NCBI RefSeq assembly: GCF_014653945.1
Contig: NZ_BNAU01000010.1
Span: 1 to 64,000 of the forward strand
From: Amycolatopsis deserti
GTDB taxonomy: Bacteria; Actinomycetota; Actinomycetes; Mycobacteriales; Pseudonocardiaceae
Length of the DNA stretch: 64,000 nucleotides
Reading direction: 5' to 3'
In this document: piece by piece, positions 48,935-56,913 of the stretch
How positions within the stretch are numbered: the first letter of the stretch is position 1
Layout: every line of letters begins with the position of its first letter
The notes under the pieces: model-generated
What the model was told of the DNA's origin: nothing
The model's database searches: none
Seen by the model: the letters and a program-made list of their open reading frames with translations, nothing else
Program-made: the position numbers and the translations under genes

Positions 48935-50368
48935 TCAGCCGAACCAGCGCGCGAGATGGTCATCCAGATCCTGCTGATCGTCGCCGATCCACGCGACGTG
49001 GCCGTCGGGTCGCAGCAGGACAGCCGGAACATCCACTGCCGCGGTGGGATCCGCGACGTGATCGACCCGGTCCGACCAGCCGCCGGTGGTCAGGCGTTCG
49101 GTGCGGTCCAGCAGCAGCCCGCGGCCGCGGTGCAGCAGATCGTAGAGGCGGCCCTCTTTCAGGTCGATGTCACGCAGGCGGCGGCCGAGCAGGTCGGGGC
49201 CGTCGCCGAAGTCGTAGCGGATGCCGATCGCGGTGATCTTCTCGATCAGGAAGCGGTTCACCTCGTCGAAGTCCATCAGTTCGGTGAGCAGCCTCCGCAC
49301 CGCCTGCGCGCCCGGTTCGGGCGACATCAGCTCCATCTGGGCGCGCGTGTTGTCCAGCACGTCCGCGGCGACCGGACGACGTTCCGCCGGGTAGGTGTCC
49401 AGCAGCGAGTCCGGCGCCCACCCGCGGATCTGCGCGGCCAGTTTCCAGCCGAGGTTGACCGCGTCCTGGACGCCCAGGTTCAGGCCCTGGCCACCGACGG
49501 GTGGATGGATGTGCGCCGCATCGCCGGCCAGCAGCACGCGCCCGACCCGGTACCGTTCGGCCAGCCGGGTGGCATCGCCGAAACGGGACAACCAGCGCGG
49601 GGAATGCACGCCGAAATCGGTTCCGGCGACGGCGCGCAGCTGTTGTTTGAAATCGTCCAGGGTGGGCGGGTTCGCGCGGTCGCCGACTCCGGCGGCGGGA
49701 ACGACGACGCGATAGGCCCGTTCGCCGAACGGGTGGATCCAGAACCGCTGATGGGTCTCGCGGGTGGCGGCCACCGTGGCGGCGATTTCCTCCCACGGCA
49801 TCCCCGCTTCCATTTCCCCCATCAACGTATCGGTGCGCGAAGGCTCGCCGGGAAAGCCGACACCCAGCAGTTTGCGCACCGTACTGCGCGCGCCGTCACA
49901 GCCGACGAGATAACGCGTGCGCAATTGTTCACCGCTCGCCAGTTCGACGGTCACGCCCTCCTCGTCCTGCTCGAAACCGGTCACCGCACAACCGTGCCGG
50001 ACCTGAGCGCCCAGGCGGATCGCGTGTTCTTCGAGCAGATCGACGATGACCGGCTGCGGGATGCCCAGCATGTACGCGTGCGCGGAATCCAAACCCTCGG
50101 GCGCGGGTTTTCCGATGGCGGCGAAGAATCCGCCGGCCGGACGCTTTCTGGCATGTGCGGAAATGCGATCGAGCAGTCCGCGCATGGCCATCAGCTCGAT
50201 ACTGCGGATGTGCAGACCGACGATGCGGGCGAACGCCGCGGGCTCGGTTTCCTTGTCCAGAACGAGAACCCGCACGTCGTGCAGCCGCAGTTCGGCGGCG
50301 AGCATCGCGCCGGTCGGCCCGCACCCGGCGATGATCACGTCGAAGTCGGTGGATCGCGGAGAGTTCAT
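48935..50368 (-). CDS. rox: FAD monooxygenase, rifampicin monooxygenase-like
   Basis: 477 aa class A flavoprotein monooxygenase. FAD motif IIAGCGPTGAMLAAELRLH; GCDGARSTVRKLLG; second FAD motif GRVLLAGDAAHIHPPVGGQG; HSPRWLSRFGDATRLAERYR, DNTRAQMELMS and RPDGHVAWIGDDQ closely follow rifampicin monooxygenases (Rox/RIFMO) as I remember them. Those enzymes inactivate rifamycins. Polyketide hydroxylases of the same family are the alternative. ATG at 50368. A hairpin ends one base before the start and an 18-codon leader ORF precedes it. Confidence 0.8.
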   Translation of the reverse strand: MNSPRSTDFDVIIAGCGPTGAMLAAELRLHDVRVLVLDKETEPAAFARIVGLHIRSIELMAMRGLLDRISAHARKRPAGGFFAAIGKPAPEGLDSAHAYMLGIPQPVIVDLLEEHAIRLGAQVRHGCAVTGFEQDEEGVTVELASGEQLRTRYLVGCDGARSTVRKLLGVGFPGEPSRTDTLMGEMEAGMPWEEIAATVAATRETHQRFWIHPFGERAYRVVVPAAGVGDRANPPTLDDFKQQLRAVAGTDFGVHSPRWLSRFGDATRLAERYRVGRVLLAGDAAHIHPPVGGQGLNLGVQDAVNLGWKLAAQIRGWAPDSLLDTYPAERRPVAADVLDNTRAQMELMSPEPGAQAVRRLLTELMDFDEVNRFLIEKITAIGIRYDFGDGPDLLGRRLRDIDLKEGRLYDLLHRGRGLLLDRTERLTTGGWSDRVDHVADPTAAVDVPAVLLRPDGHVAWIGDDQQDLDDHLARWFG

Positions 50369-50369
50369 G

Positions 50370-50413
50370 GGTGTCGCCTTTCGGGAGTGCCTGGAGGCGC
50401 TCCCGGCGACACC
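50370..50413 (-). promoter_or_regulatory. Start-proximal hairpin of the rox-like gene
   Basis: In the mRNA, GGUGUCGCC (50413-50405) pairs with GGCGACACC (50378-50370) and GGGAG (50404-50400) with CUCCC (50387-50383), a 14-bp stem with a GAAA bulge and a 12-base loop. It ends one base before the ATG, and the only Shine-Dalgarno-like bases (AAAGG) are partly in the stem. The leader segment GGUGCUCCC (50452-50444) can instead pair with GGGAGCGCC (50404-50396), giving an exclusive alternative fold. Confidence 0.65.
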
Positions 50414-50469
50414 TAGGTCGTTCGCCCGGCCGTGACGGGAAGGGGGAGCACCCACATCGATGCGTACAT
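50413..50469 (-). CDS. Leader peptide ORF upstream of the rox-like gene
   Basis: 18 codons encoding MYASMWVLPLPVTAGRTT, preceded by the strong ribosome site AGGAGGTGA (50475-50483). The TAG overlaps the first base of the hairpin, so a terminating ribosome would cover the 5' arm. The peptide has a Leu-Pro-Leu-Pro stretch in its middle. The layout is that of translational attenuation or coupling. Too short for normal gene calling; expression is inferred. Confidence 0.55.
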   Translation of the reverse strand: MYASMWVLPLPVTAGRTT

Positions 50470-50732
50470 GGGTCTCACCTCCTCGGGCGGTGTCACGGTC
50501 GATCGCAAGCTACAAGTCCGCCCATCAGCGCGTCCAACCCTTTTCCCGGCGGCGCAGCCCATAGGCGCTGAGGAATCCAGCCGGGTCGACGGCCTCTGCT
50601 GGGGCTAGTACGCCGGGCGGGGCGGCGCCGGTGGCGTGCCGGCGGGCGGCTTCGACCGCGATCGAGGCGGTGGTGGGGAGGACGGCGGAGGTGTGCCGGG
50701 CTGGAGGATCACGGTGCCGGACGGTCCCGGCG

Positions 50733-51860
50733 TCAGCTCGCCGGGCGGCCGGCTCCCGCGTAGTCGTCCGTGCGGGTGCGGTACGTCGCGATCTGGATGG
50801 CCATCCCCTGCGTCGGCGCGTTGATCATCAGGCCGTTGCCCAGGTAGAGGCCGACGTGGTGGATGCGCGTCGCCGGGTTGCCGTAGAACACCAGGTCGCC
50901 CATTTTCGGCTCGGTGACCGCCGGGACGGACCGGAACTGCATGTCCGCGGTGCGCAGCAGGTTCACCCCGGCCGAGTCGTAGGCCGCCTTCGTCAGGCCC
51001 GAGCAGTCGAACCCGGCGGCGCCCGCCTCCGGGCCGTTGCCGCCCCACACGTAGGGCAACCCCAGCTGGTCCAGTGCGAACCGGGTGGCCCGCACCGACG
51101 GCGCGGACGCCGACGCCGGCTCCAGCGAGAGCTGCGCGTACAACTGCGCGTTGCCGAGCGCCTGCTGCCGGAACAGGTCCGAGTCGCGGTAGGCCTCGAT
51201 CGCCTTCCACCAGCCCTGGCCGGCCTGCAGGTCGGTGTTGCCCGCGCACAGGGTGCGGCCCGCGGCGACGGACGCGTCGTCGATGTCCTGGATGTCACCC
51301 CGCGCGCCGGCGCGCTGCCACTCCGCCTGCGTCAGCTGCATCGGGCCGCCGCGCGACTCGGTGGCTGCCTCGCCCGCGGCACCGGTCAGCGGCACCGCGC
51401 CCAGCGCCTTCGTCAGCCTTCCGTTCGCGTCCAGCGACGCGCCGCCGAACCGGCCGTGGTTCGAGCTGGCCTTGCCGATCCCCGCGAGCGTCACCCACGA
51501 GAGGTGGCAGCCCGGGTCCTCCTCACGCAGCGTCAGCTCGCCCGTCGCGTACCCGATCAGCGCGCGCTCCGGGATGTCCAGCGGCTCGCTCAGCCCGGCC
51601 GCCCACTTCTCCAGCTCGCTCTCGCCCTGTTCCTGGGGCGCCTGCGCCTGCTCCGGCGCGTTCGGCTCCAGCACGGTCGGCGCGGACGCGAGCGCCGCAC
51701 CACCCGCGGGCGGCTCCGGCGGCAGCACGTCGGCGGTGGCCCGCACCTGTTCTCGCGGCGGCTCGACCAGCAGCCACCCGCAGGTGGCCACCGCGGCGAC
51801 GAGGATCAGCGCGATCAGGGCACGCCCGGCGGCGGCCCGCCCCCAGGATCGGAAACGCAT
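50733..51860 (-). CDS. NlpC/P60 cell-wall hydrolase with transglycosylase-like domain
   Basis: 375 aa. N-terminal membrane helix (ALIALILVAAVATCGWLLV), a lytic-transglycosylase-like middle (GLSEPLDIPERALIGYATGE, GPMQLTQAEWQ), and a C-terminal NlpC/P60 peptidase domain: YVWGGNGPEAGAAGFDCSG holds the catalytic Cys, RIHHVGLYLG the His. It should cut peptidoglycan peptides outside the membrane. ATG 51860 with GAGGTGACC upstream. After its stop another frame continues as a Pro-rich tail to 50605, suggesting a recent frameshift at the C-terminus. It is divergent from birA. Confidence 0.9.
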   Translation of the reverse strand: MRFRSWGRAAAGRALIALILVAAVATCGWLLVEPPREQVRATADVLPPEPPAGGAALASAPTVLEPNAPEQAQAPQEQGESELEKWAAGLSEPLDIPERALIGYATGELTLREEDPGCHLSWVTLAGIGKASSNHGRFGGASLDANGRLTKALGAVPLTGAAGEAATESRGGPMQLTQAEWQRAGARGDIQDIDDASVAAGRTLCAGNTDLQAGQGWWKAIEAYRDSDLFRQQALGNAQLYAQLSLEPASASAPSVRATRFALDQLGLPYVWGGNGPEAGAAGFDCSGLTKAAYDSAGVNLLRTADMQFRSVPAVTEPKMGDLVFYGNPATRIHHVGLYLGNGLMINAPTQGMAIQIATYRTRTDDYAGAGRPAS

Positions 51861-51947
51861 GGTCACCTCGCCAACACTAAAAGACATCGACCGCCGCGGA
51901 CACAGTGATCCAACGACCGGACCCCCTCGGGCGTGACGGAAGGCGAA

Positions 51948-51953
51948 TAGGCT
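51948..51953 (+). promoter_or_regulatory. -10 element of birA (leaderless)
   Basis: TAGGCT ends six bases before the birA ATG, and no Shine-Dalgarno site is present. The element is identical in sequence and distance to that of accD5, the gene whose enzyme complex needs BirA. Confidence 0.5.
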
Positions 51954-51959
51954 TCCCCC

Positions 51960-52781
51960 ATGAACGCGATCAACGCCGGGCGGCTGCGCGCCGAACTGCT
52001 CGCCCCGCAGGGTCCGTACGCCGCGCTGGACGTCGTCCCCAGCACCGGGTCCACCAACGCCGACCTGCGCGAAGCCAGTGTGGCGGGCGCGGCGGACCGG
52101 ACCGTGCTGATCGCCGAGGAGCAGACCTCCGGCGTGGGCAGGCGCGCGCGGCAGTGGGCGTCGCCGAAGGGCAGTGGCATCTACCTGAGCGTGCTGCTGC
52201 GTCCCGTGGAGGTTCCGTTCAGCGCGCTCGGCTCACTGGCGATCGTGGCCGGGCTCGCGGTGACCGACCTCACAGCGGAGCTGGGCGTCGACGCGGTCCT
52301 CAAGTGGCCCAACGACGTCCTCGCCGGCCCGGCTCGCGGCAAATGCGCCGGCATCCTGTCCGAGGCGGTCGCCGGGGATGAGCTGGCCGTCGTGCTCGGC
52401 ATCGGGCTCAACGTCCGCCCGCTCGGCCCGGGTGTCGAGCCGGGCGCGGGCGGGCTGCTGCCCACCTCGCTGGCCGAACACGGCGCCCGCACCACCGACC
52501 GCACCGACGTCGCCGCGCTGCTGCTGGCCGCGCTCGCCGACCGCGAGGACCGCTGGCGCGCCGCCCGCGGCGATCTCGCGAAGGCCGGTCTGCTGGCCGA
52601 CTACCGGGCCCGCTGCGAGACGCTCGGCCAGGAGGTCCGGGTGCTGCTGCCGGGCGACCACTCGATCACCGGCACGGCCGAGGACGTCGACGCCGCCGGC
52701 CAGCTCGAAGTGGTCGGTCAGGACGGGAAGCGGCACACCGTGTTCGCCGGAGACGTCGTGCACCTGCGCCCGGTACGGTGA
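51960..52781 (+). CDS. birA: Biotin--[acyl-CoA carboxylase] ligase
   Basis: 273 aa single-function BirA without the N-terminal DNA-binding domain, so it modifies AccA3 but does not repress biotin genes. STGSTNADLRE, the biotinyl-AMP loop region SGVGRRARQW, KWPNDV and GILSE match the family; the usual GRGRRGR loop is slightly altered (GVGRRAR). The C-terminal SH3-like domain is present. In mycobacteria it lies beside accD5; here 18 kb separates them. It is followed by the PH-domain gene, 23 bases on. Confidence 0.94.
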   Translation: MNAINAGRLRAELLAPQGPYAALDVVPSTGSTNADLREASVAGAADRTVLIAEEQTSGVGRRARQWASPKGSGIYLSVLLRPVEVPFSALGSLAIVAGLAVTDLTAELGVDAVLKWPNDVLAGPARGKCAGILSEAVAGDELAVVLGIGLNVRPLGPGVEPGAGGLLPTSLAEHGARTTDRTDVAALLLAALADREDRWRAARGDLAKAGLLADYRARCETLGQEVRVLLPGDHSITGTAEDVDAAGQLEVVGQDGKRHTVFAGDVVHLRPVR

Positions 52782-52804
52782 GGCGGTCGCGAGAGGAGTT
52801 CGCA

Positions 52805-53350
52805 GTGGCCTACCCCGACGATCTGCTCAGCGAGAACGAGCGGGTCATAGTGCACAGCCATCCGCACGCGAAGATGCTGATCTGGCCGGTGATCGGTTTT
52901 CTCGTGACGGTGGGGCTGGGCATCTGGCTCGTCACGCTCGCCGCGGACGCGCCGGCGCCGTGGGACGACGTGGCCCGCATCGCGATCGCCGTGGTCGCGG
53001 TCGTGCTGATCGTCTGGTTCTTCCTGGTGCCGGTGATCCGCTGGCGCACCACCCACTTCATCGTCACGACCGACCGGCTGATCGTGCGCGAGGGCGTGAT
53101 CAAGCGCACCGGCATCGACATCCCGCTCGGCCGGATCAGCAGCGTGCAGTTCGAGCACGGCATCGTGGACCGGCTGTTCGGCTGCGGGACCCTGGTGATC
53201 GAGTCCGCTTCGGACGAGCCGCTGCGGTTCGACGACATTCCGCGCGTGGAACGGGTGCACACGATGATCTACCGCCAGGTCAACGACAACCCGTACGACG
53301 ACTTCCCGGGCGAGCAGGGACCGCAACCCCGTGGCCGCGGCGTCCGGTGA
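52805..53350 (+). CDS. PH-domain membrane protein (YdbT/Rv3278-like)
   Basis: 181 aa. Two N-terminal helices (LIWPVIGFLVTVGLGIWLVTL, IAIAVVAVVLIVWFFLVPVI) precede a bacterial PH domain (bPH2): TDRLIVREGVIKRTGIDIPLGRISSVQF, and GTLVIESASDEPLRFDDIP. GTG at 52805 follows GAGAGGAG. The birA-PH gene order is conserved with M. tuberculosis. Function unknown; probably membrane-associated. Confidence 0.93.
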   Translation: MAYPDDLLSENERVIVHSHPHAKMLIWPVIGFLVTVGLGIWLVTLAADAPAPWDDVARIAIAVVAVVLIVWFFLVPVIRWRTTHFIVTTDRLIVREGVIKRTGIDIPLGRISSVQFEHGIVDRLFGCGTLVIESASDEPLRFDDIPRVERVHTMIYRQVNDNPYDDFPGEQGPQPRGRGVR

Positions 53351-53930
53351 TCTCACCCGATCCAGCGATCTGCGGATCACGGAGCTGACCGCGGGTAACT
53401 GGCCGCTGTTCGAGCGGCTGCTCGGTCCCGGCGGGTTGCAGGGCGGCTGCTGGTGCGCCTGGTTCCGGATGACCAGCGGTGAGTTCCGCACCACCGGTCC
53501 GGACGGGCACAAGGCTCACGTGCGCGACGAGGTGCGGGCCGGGAAACCGTTGGGGCTGCTGGGAATCCTCGACGAAGAACCGGTCGCCTGGGTGGCGGTC
53601 TCACCCCGGGTGGACAACCCGCGGCTGGCCACGTCCCGGGTCGCCGCGCTGCCCGACGACGATCCCACGGACGTGTGGTCGGTGACGTGTTTCTACGTAC
53701 ACCGGCGCGCCCGCGGGCGGGGCCTGGCGGCGGCGATGTTGCGGGCCGCGACCCGGCACGCGTTCGACCGCGGCGCCCGGATCGTCGAGGGATATCCGGT
53801 GGACGCAAGGAAAAAGCGGCCGGCGGGCGATCTCTACCACGGCACGATCGAGATGTTCGCCGCGGCAGGTTTCGATTTGACCGCACGCCGCGACACGGTT
53901 CGGGCACTCATGCGTATTCCGGCTCGATGA
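53331..53930 (+). CDS. GNAT-family acetyltransferase
   Basis: 199 aa. GGCWCAWFRM near residue 40 is typical of one GNAT subgroup; the acetyl-CoA loop is RRARGRGLAAAMLRAA, followed by YPVDARKKRPAGDLYHGTIEMFAAAGF. It starts (GTG) inside the last 20 bases of the PH-domain gene, so translation is coupled. The acceptor is unknown. Confidence 0.88.
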   Translation: MAAASGDLTRSSDLRITELTAGNWPLFERLLGPGGLQGGCWCAWFRMTSGEFRTTGPDGHKAHVRDEVRAGKPLGLLGILDEEPVAWVAVSPRVDNPRLATSRVAALPDDDPTDVWSVTCFYVHRRARGRGLAAAMLRAATRHAFDRGARIVEGYPVDARKKRPAGDLYHGTIEMFAAAGFDLTARRDTVRALMRIPAR

Positions 53931-54015
53931 GGCAACCTGATGCCGAGGGGGAACCGGAGCGCCCTGGTGCGCGTCCGAGTCCGAGCCGACTGCTGTACTC
54001 GCGAGGAGGGGTGCC

Positions 54016-54441
54016 GTGACCGAGCATCGGGCGCAGGTGGAAGAACTGCTCGCCGACTACCGCCGCAGCCGCGAAGATCTCGCTTCCGCGCAGCGCGCGC
54101 TCGCCGCCGTCACGGCCTCGGCCACCGACGCGGACGGGCTGATCACCGCGACCGTCGGCCCGCGCGGCACCCTGACTTCCCTCAACATCGCCGACGGCGC
54201 CTACTGGCGGTACCGGCCGAACGAGCTGGCGCAGCAGATCGTGCGCGTCACCGCCGAAGCCACCGTGCGGGCGCTCGCGCGGGCCGGTGAGGTGCTGGCG
54301 CCGGTGCTGCCCGCCGGCACGGACCCGCAGGCGCTGCTGCTCGGCACCGGCGATCTCGACGCGACCGAGATCGCGCCCGCGAAACCCCGTCCCGCGCCGG
54401 ACGAGGAAAGCCTCGAAGACCAGACCTGGATGACCCGATGA
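54016..54441 (+). CDS. YbaB/EbfC-like protein of a type VII-type cassette
   Basis: 141 aa. The N-terminal helix VEELLADYRRSREDLASAQRALAAVTASA and the strand segment GLITATVGPRGTLTSLNIADGAY match the YbaB/EbfC fold that actinomycetes often place before ESX-related genes. GTG start. It overlaps the following WXG-like gene by four bases (ATGA) and starts the four-gene toxin cassette. A role as a secretion chaperone or regulator is inference. Confidence 0.8.
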   Translation: MTEHRAQVEELLADYRRSREDLASAQRALAAVTASATDADGLITATVGPRGTLTSLNIADGAYWRYRPNELAQQIVRVTAEATVRALARAGEVLAPVLPAGTDPQALLLGTGDLDATEIAPAKPRPAPDEESLEDQTWMTR

Positions 54442-54758
54442 GCGCCGGGTTCGAGGCCGACGCCGTCCGGCTCGCCGCCTCCGCCGGTGACTTCGACGGC
54501 CTCGCGGTGCGCGCGGCGGCCATCGCGGAGCGGCTGGAGCGCGCGCTCGACGGCGCGGGCCGGGCGTGGGGCGACGGCGCCGTCGGGCAGGCGATCGCCG
54601 CGTCGCACGTCTCGCGCGCCGAGGAGACCCTGGCCGGGCTGCGGAGCCTGTCCGGGCGGCTGACCACGTTCGGCCGGACCGTCGGCGAGGCCGCCGGCCG
54701 GTACCGCGGGTCCGAAGAGGACGCCGAGCAGGCGATCATCGACACGGCACAGGGGTAG
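54438..54758 (+). CDS. WXG100/ESX-associated small protein
   Basis: 106 aa, nearly all helical, with GRAWGDGAVG in the turn between two long helices, as in WXG100-type proteins and DUF2580 ESX-1-associated proteins. No signal peptide. Such proteins pair with larger toxins as type VII secretion targets. It is fully overlapped on both sides: four bases with the YbaB-like gene and three bases of spacing to the toxin gene. Confidence 0.82.
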   Translation: MSAGFEADAVRLAASAGDFDGLAVRAAAIAERLERALDGAGRAWGDGAVGQAIAASHVSRAEETLAGLRSLSGRLTTFGRTVGEAAGRYRGSEEDAEQAIIDTAQG

Positions 54759-54761
54759 CGC

Positions 54762-56570
54762 ATGGGTATCGAGCTACCGCGGGAACTCGCCGCCCTGGCC
54801 GCGGAAACCGGCCTGGAGTGGCCGGACGCGGACGAGGACAAGCTGCGCGAGCAGGCCGGCGCCTGGCGGGACGCGCACCAGGAACTGACCGCGCTCGCCG
54901 CGGAGGCCGACGAACACGCGGGCGCCGCGGTCGCCGCCCTGTCCCGGGACGCGGGCGAGGCGGCCGGGCACGCGTGGTCGGCGTTCGTCGATCCGGAGAA
55001 GGGGCACCTGACCACGGCCGCGCGTGGAGCCGCGGAAGCCGCCGACCGGCTGGAGAACGCGGCCGAGCAGGTCGGCGCCGCGAAGGTCGAACTGGTGCGG
55101 CAGCTCGTCGAGGCCGCGAAGAACCGGGACGCGAGCCTCGCCGCCGCCGAGCACGGCCACCCGACCGCGATCCTCGGTGTGGACCCGATTCTGCGCGGCA
55201 CCGCGGCGAACCTGGCGGTCGTGACCCACGGCTTGGCCGCGACGCTCGGGCCCGGGCCGGTCGGCTCGCTGGTCACCCCGGTCGTCGAACCGAACCCGGG
55301 CGCCCGCACCGCGGAGGGCCAGGGCGCGCTGCTCGGGGTGGTCACCGGTCTGGCGCCGGAACTGGTGGCGCCCGTGGTGACGCCGTCGCCCGCGGTGCTG
55401 GGCACGGCGCCGCCCTCGGCGCCGGCCGCGGTGTCCTCGGCCGTGCTGACGCCGCCGGTGGTGCCGCCCGTGGTTCCCGAACCGGCCTTCGCCGACACCG
55501 GCCCGATCCAGCTCCCGGACCCGCCGACCCCGCCATCGCTGCCGCGGTACGAGGGGCTGCTGGACGCGGGGGGCTTCGACGAGGTGCCGACGCCGTCGAC
55601 CGGACTGCCGAACGCCACCGTCGCCGCGGGGTTCACCGAGGCCGCGGTGCCGCCTCCGCCTCCGGTGGGGGCGCCGGGAATGCCGGGGGCGCCCGTAGCC
55701 GCCGGGTACGCGCCGGCTCCCCCCGCGGCCGGGTACGCGCCGGCGGTGCCCCCGGGCGGGTACGCCCCGGCCGCCGCGCCTGCGGGGTACCCTCCGTTCG
55801 CGCCCGGGCCGCGTCAGCCGTACGTCGCGCCGTATCCCGAGCCGGCGCCGCGCCCACCGGAACCGCCGGTGGGGACGCCGCGGCAGGAGCGGGAGACGAT
55901 AGTCGCGTTGTTCCGGGTCCACATGTTCCCGATCGGCCACCTGCCCGTCGCCACCGACAAACCCGCGCGGCAGCTGCCCGCGCCGCCGTGCGAGGTCGAC
56001 TACGCGCCCGGGCTGCGGTTCCCGCCGCACGACCACCCGCGCTCGGACCTGATCCGGACCGACGACGCGCTGGTGAAGGTCCAGGCCGGGTACGGCCGCC
56101 TGCCCTCGCCGGCCGGCACGCCCCCGGCGGAGCTGCTCGCCGGGTACGACCCGCTGGGCGGCCTGCACGAGCGCGACTGGGACCGCCGGTTCCTGGCCGG
56201 GAAGCGCCGCGAGGTGCCGGAGTACGCGTGGCCGCCGGGCGAGCTGTACCCCGAGGGCGGCTCCGCGGAGGGCGAACCGGAAGTACTGACCGAGGGCACG
56301 GTGCTGGACCGCTTCGGCGATCCACGCGGCCGGATCTTCGCGCCGGAGGGCACCCCGTTCGCGCGGCGGTCGCTGCCGCCGTCGGCGCGCATCGCCGGCT
56401 ACCGGCGCTACCGCGTGCTGCGGCAGACGCCGGTGTGGCGGGCGGTGTCGGCGCCGTGGTTCGGGCAGCCCGGCGGCGGCGAGCGGTACCGGGCGATCTA
56501 CTCGGCCGACGAGCTGGTCACCCTGGGGTACCTGGCGGACATCACGTTCGAGGAGGGCGCTGCGCAGTGA
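54762..56570 (+). CDS. TNT-domain polymorphic toxin, probable NAD+ glycohydrolase
   Basis: 602 aa. About 1-150: helical N-terminus of type VII targets. About 175-385: Ala/Pro-rich linker with repeated AGYAP(A) units. About 485-600: TNT domain with TVLDRFGDPRGRIFAPEGTPF, RSLPP and FGQPGGGERY; the Arg of DRFG and Gln of GQPGGG correspond to catalytic positions of tuberculosis necrotizing toxin as I recall. It would deplete NAD+ in rivals or hosts. ATG at 54762. The next gene overlaps by four bases and is the likely antidote. Confidence 0.88.
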   Translation: MGIELPRELAALAAETGLEWPDADEDKLREQAGAWRDAHQELTALAAEADEHAGAAVAALSRDAGEAAGHAWSAFVDPEKGHLTTAARGAAEAADRLENAAEQVGAAKVELVRQLVEAAKNRDASLAAAEHGHPTAILGVDPILRGTAANLAVVTHGLAATLGPGPVGSLVTPVVEPNPGARTAEGQGALLGVVTGLAPELVAPVVTPSPAVLGTAPPSAPAAVSSAVLTPPVVPPVVPEPAFADTGPIQLPDPPTPPSLPRYEGLLDAGGFDEVPTPSTGLPNATVAAGFTEAAVPPPPPVGAPGMPGAPVAAGYAPAPPAAGYAPAVPPGGYAPAAAPAGYPPFAPGPRQPYVAPYPEPAPRPPEPPVGTPRQERETIVALFRVHMFPIGHLPVATDKPARQLPAPPCEVDYAPGLRFPPHDHPRSDLIRTDDALVKVQAGYGRLPSPAGTPPAELLAGYDPLGGLHERDWDRRFLAGKRREVPEYAWPPGELYPEGGSAEGEPEVLTEGTVLDRFGDPRGRIFAPEGTPFARRSLPPSARIAGYRRYRVLRQTPVWRAVSAPWFGQPGGGERYRAIYSADELVTLGYLADITFEEGAAQ

Positions 56571-56845
56571 ACGTCGAGTCGATCGTGCGGTGGCTGGCGG
56601 CCATCGGGGTGCCCGGCGAGGTGATCTCGATCGGCAAGGAGGCCGACAACGCGTGGTGCCTGCTGCGGGTCGAGGAGTCCGAAGAGGGCGGCCCGGTGTG
56701 GGAGGTGTTCTGGCGCGAGCAGGGCAACCGCTACGACTGGGCCCGGTTCACCAACGAACAGGTCGCCTGCCACTACCTGTTCGGCAGGCTGGCCTGGTCG
56801 CAGGTCGCGCGCGGCGCCGTGGGGCTGCTGCCCGCGCCGGCTTAA
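56567..56845 (+). CDS. Small protein, probable immunity factor of the TNT toxin
   Basis: 92 aa acidic protein (IVRWLAAIGVPGEVISIGKE, WEVFWREQGNRYDWARFTN, YLFGRLAWSQVARGA). It has no signal peptide or membrane helix, so it is cytoplasmic, as an antidote to an NAD+ hydrolase should be. Its GTG overlaps the toxin stop (GTGA), guaranteeing joint production. I know no function for this family; the immunity role rests on position. Confidence 0.75.
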   Translation: MNVESIVRWLAAIGVPGEVISIGKEADNAWCLLRVEESEEGGPVWEVFWREQGNRYDWARFTNEQVACHYLFGRLAWSQVARGAVGLLPAPA

Positions 56846-56913
56846 GGAGAGCTGACGGCACCGTTAAGCGATCCGGACTGGTGCTCGCGCGCTCCGGCGA
56901 TGATGCTCGACGC

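Noticed and set aside
33942..51860. Integrated mobile island or prophage
   Set aside because: No integrase, transposase, phage structural gene, tRNA or flanking direct repeat was found; codon use looks like the surroundings.
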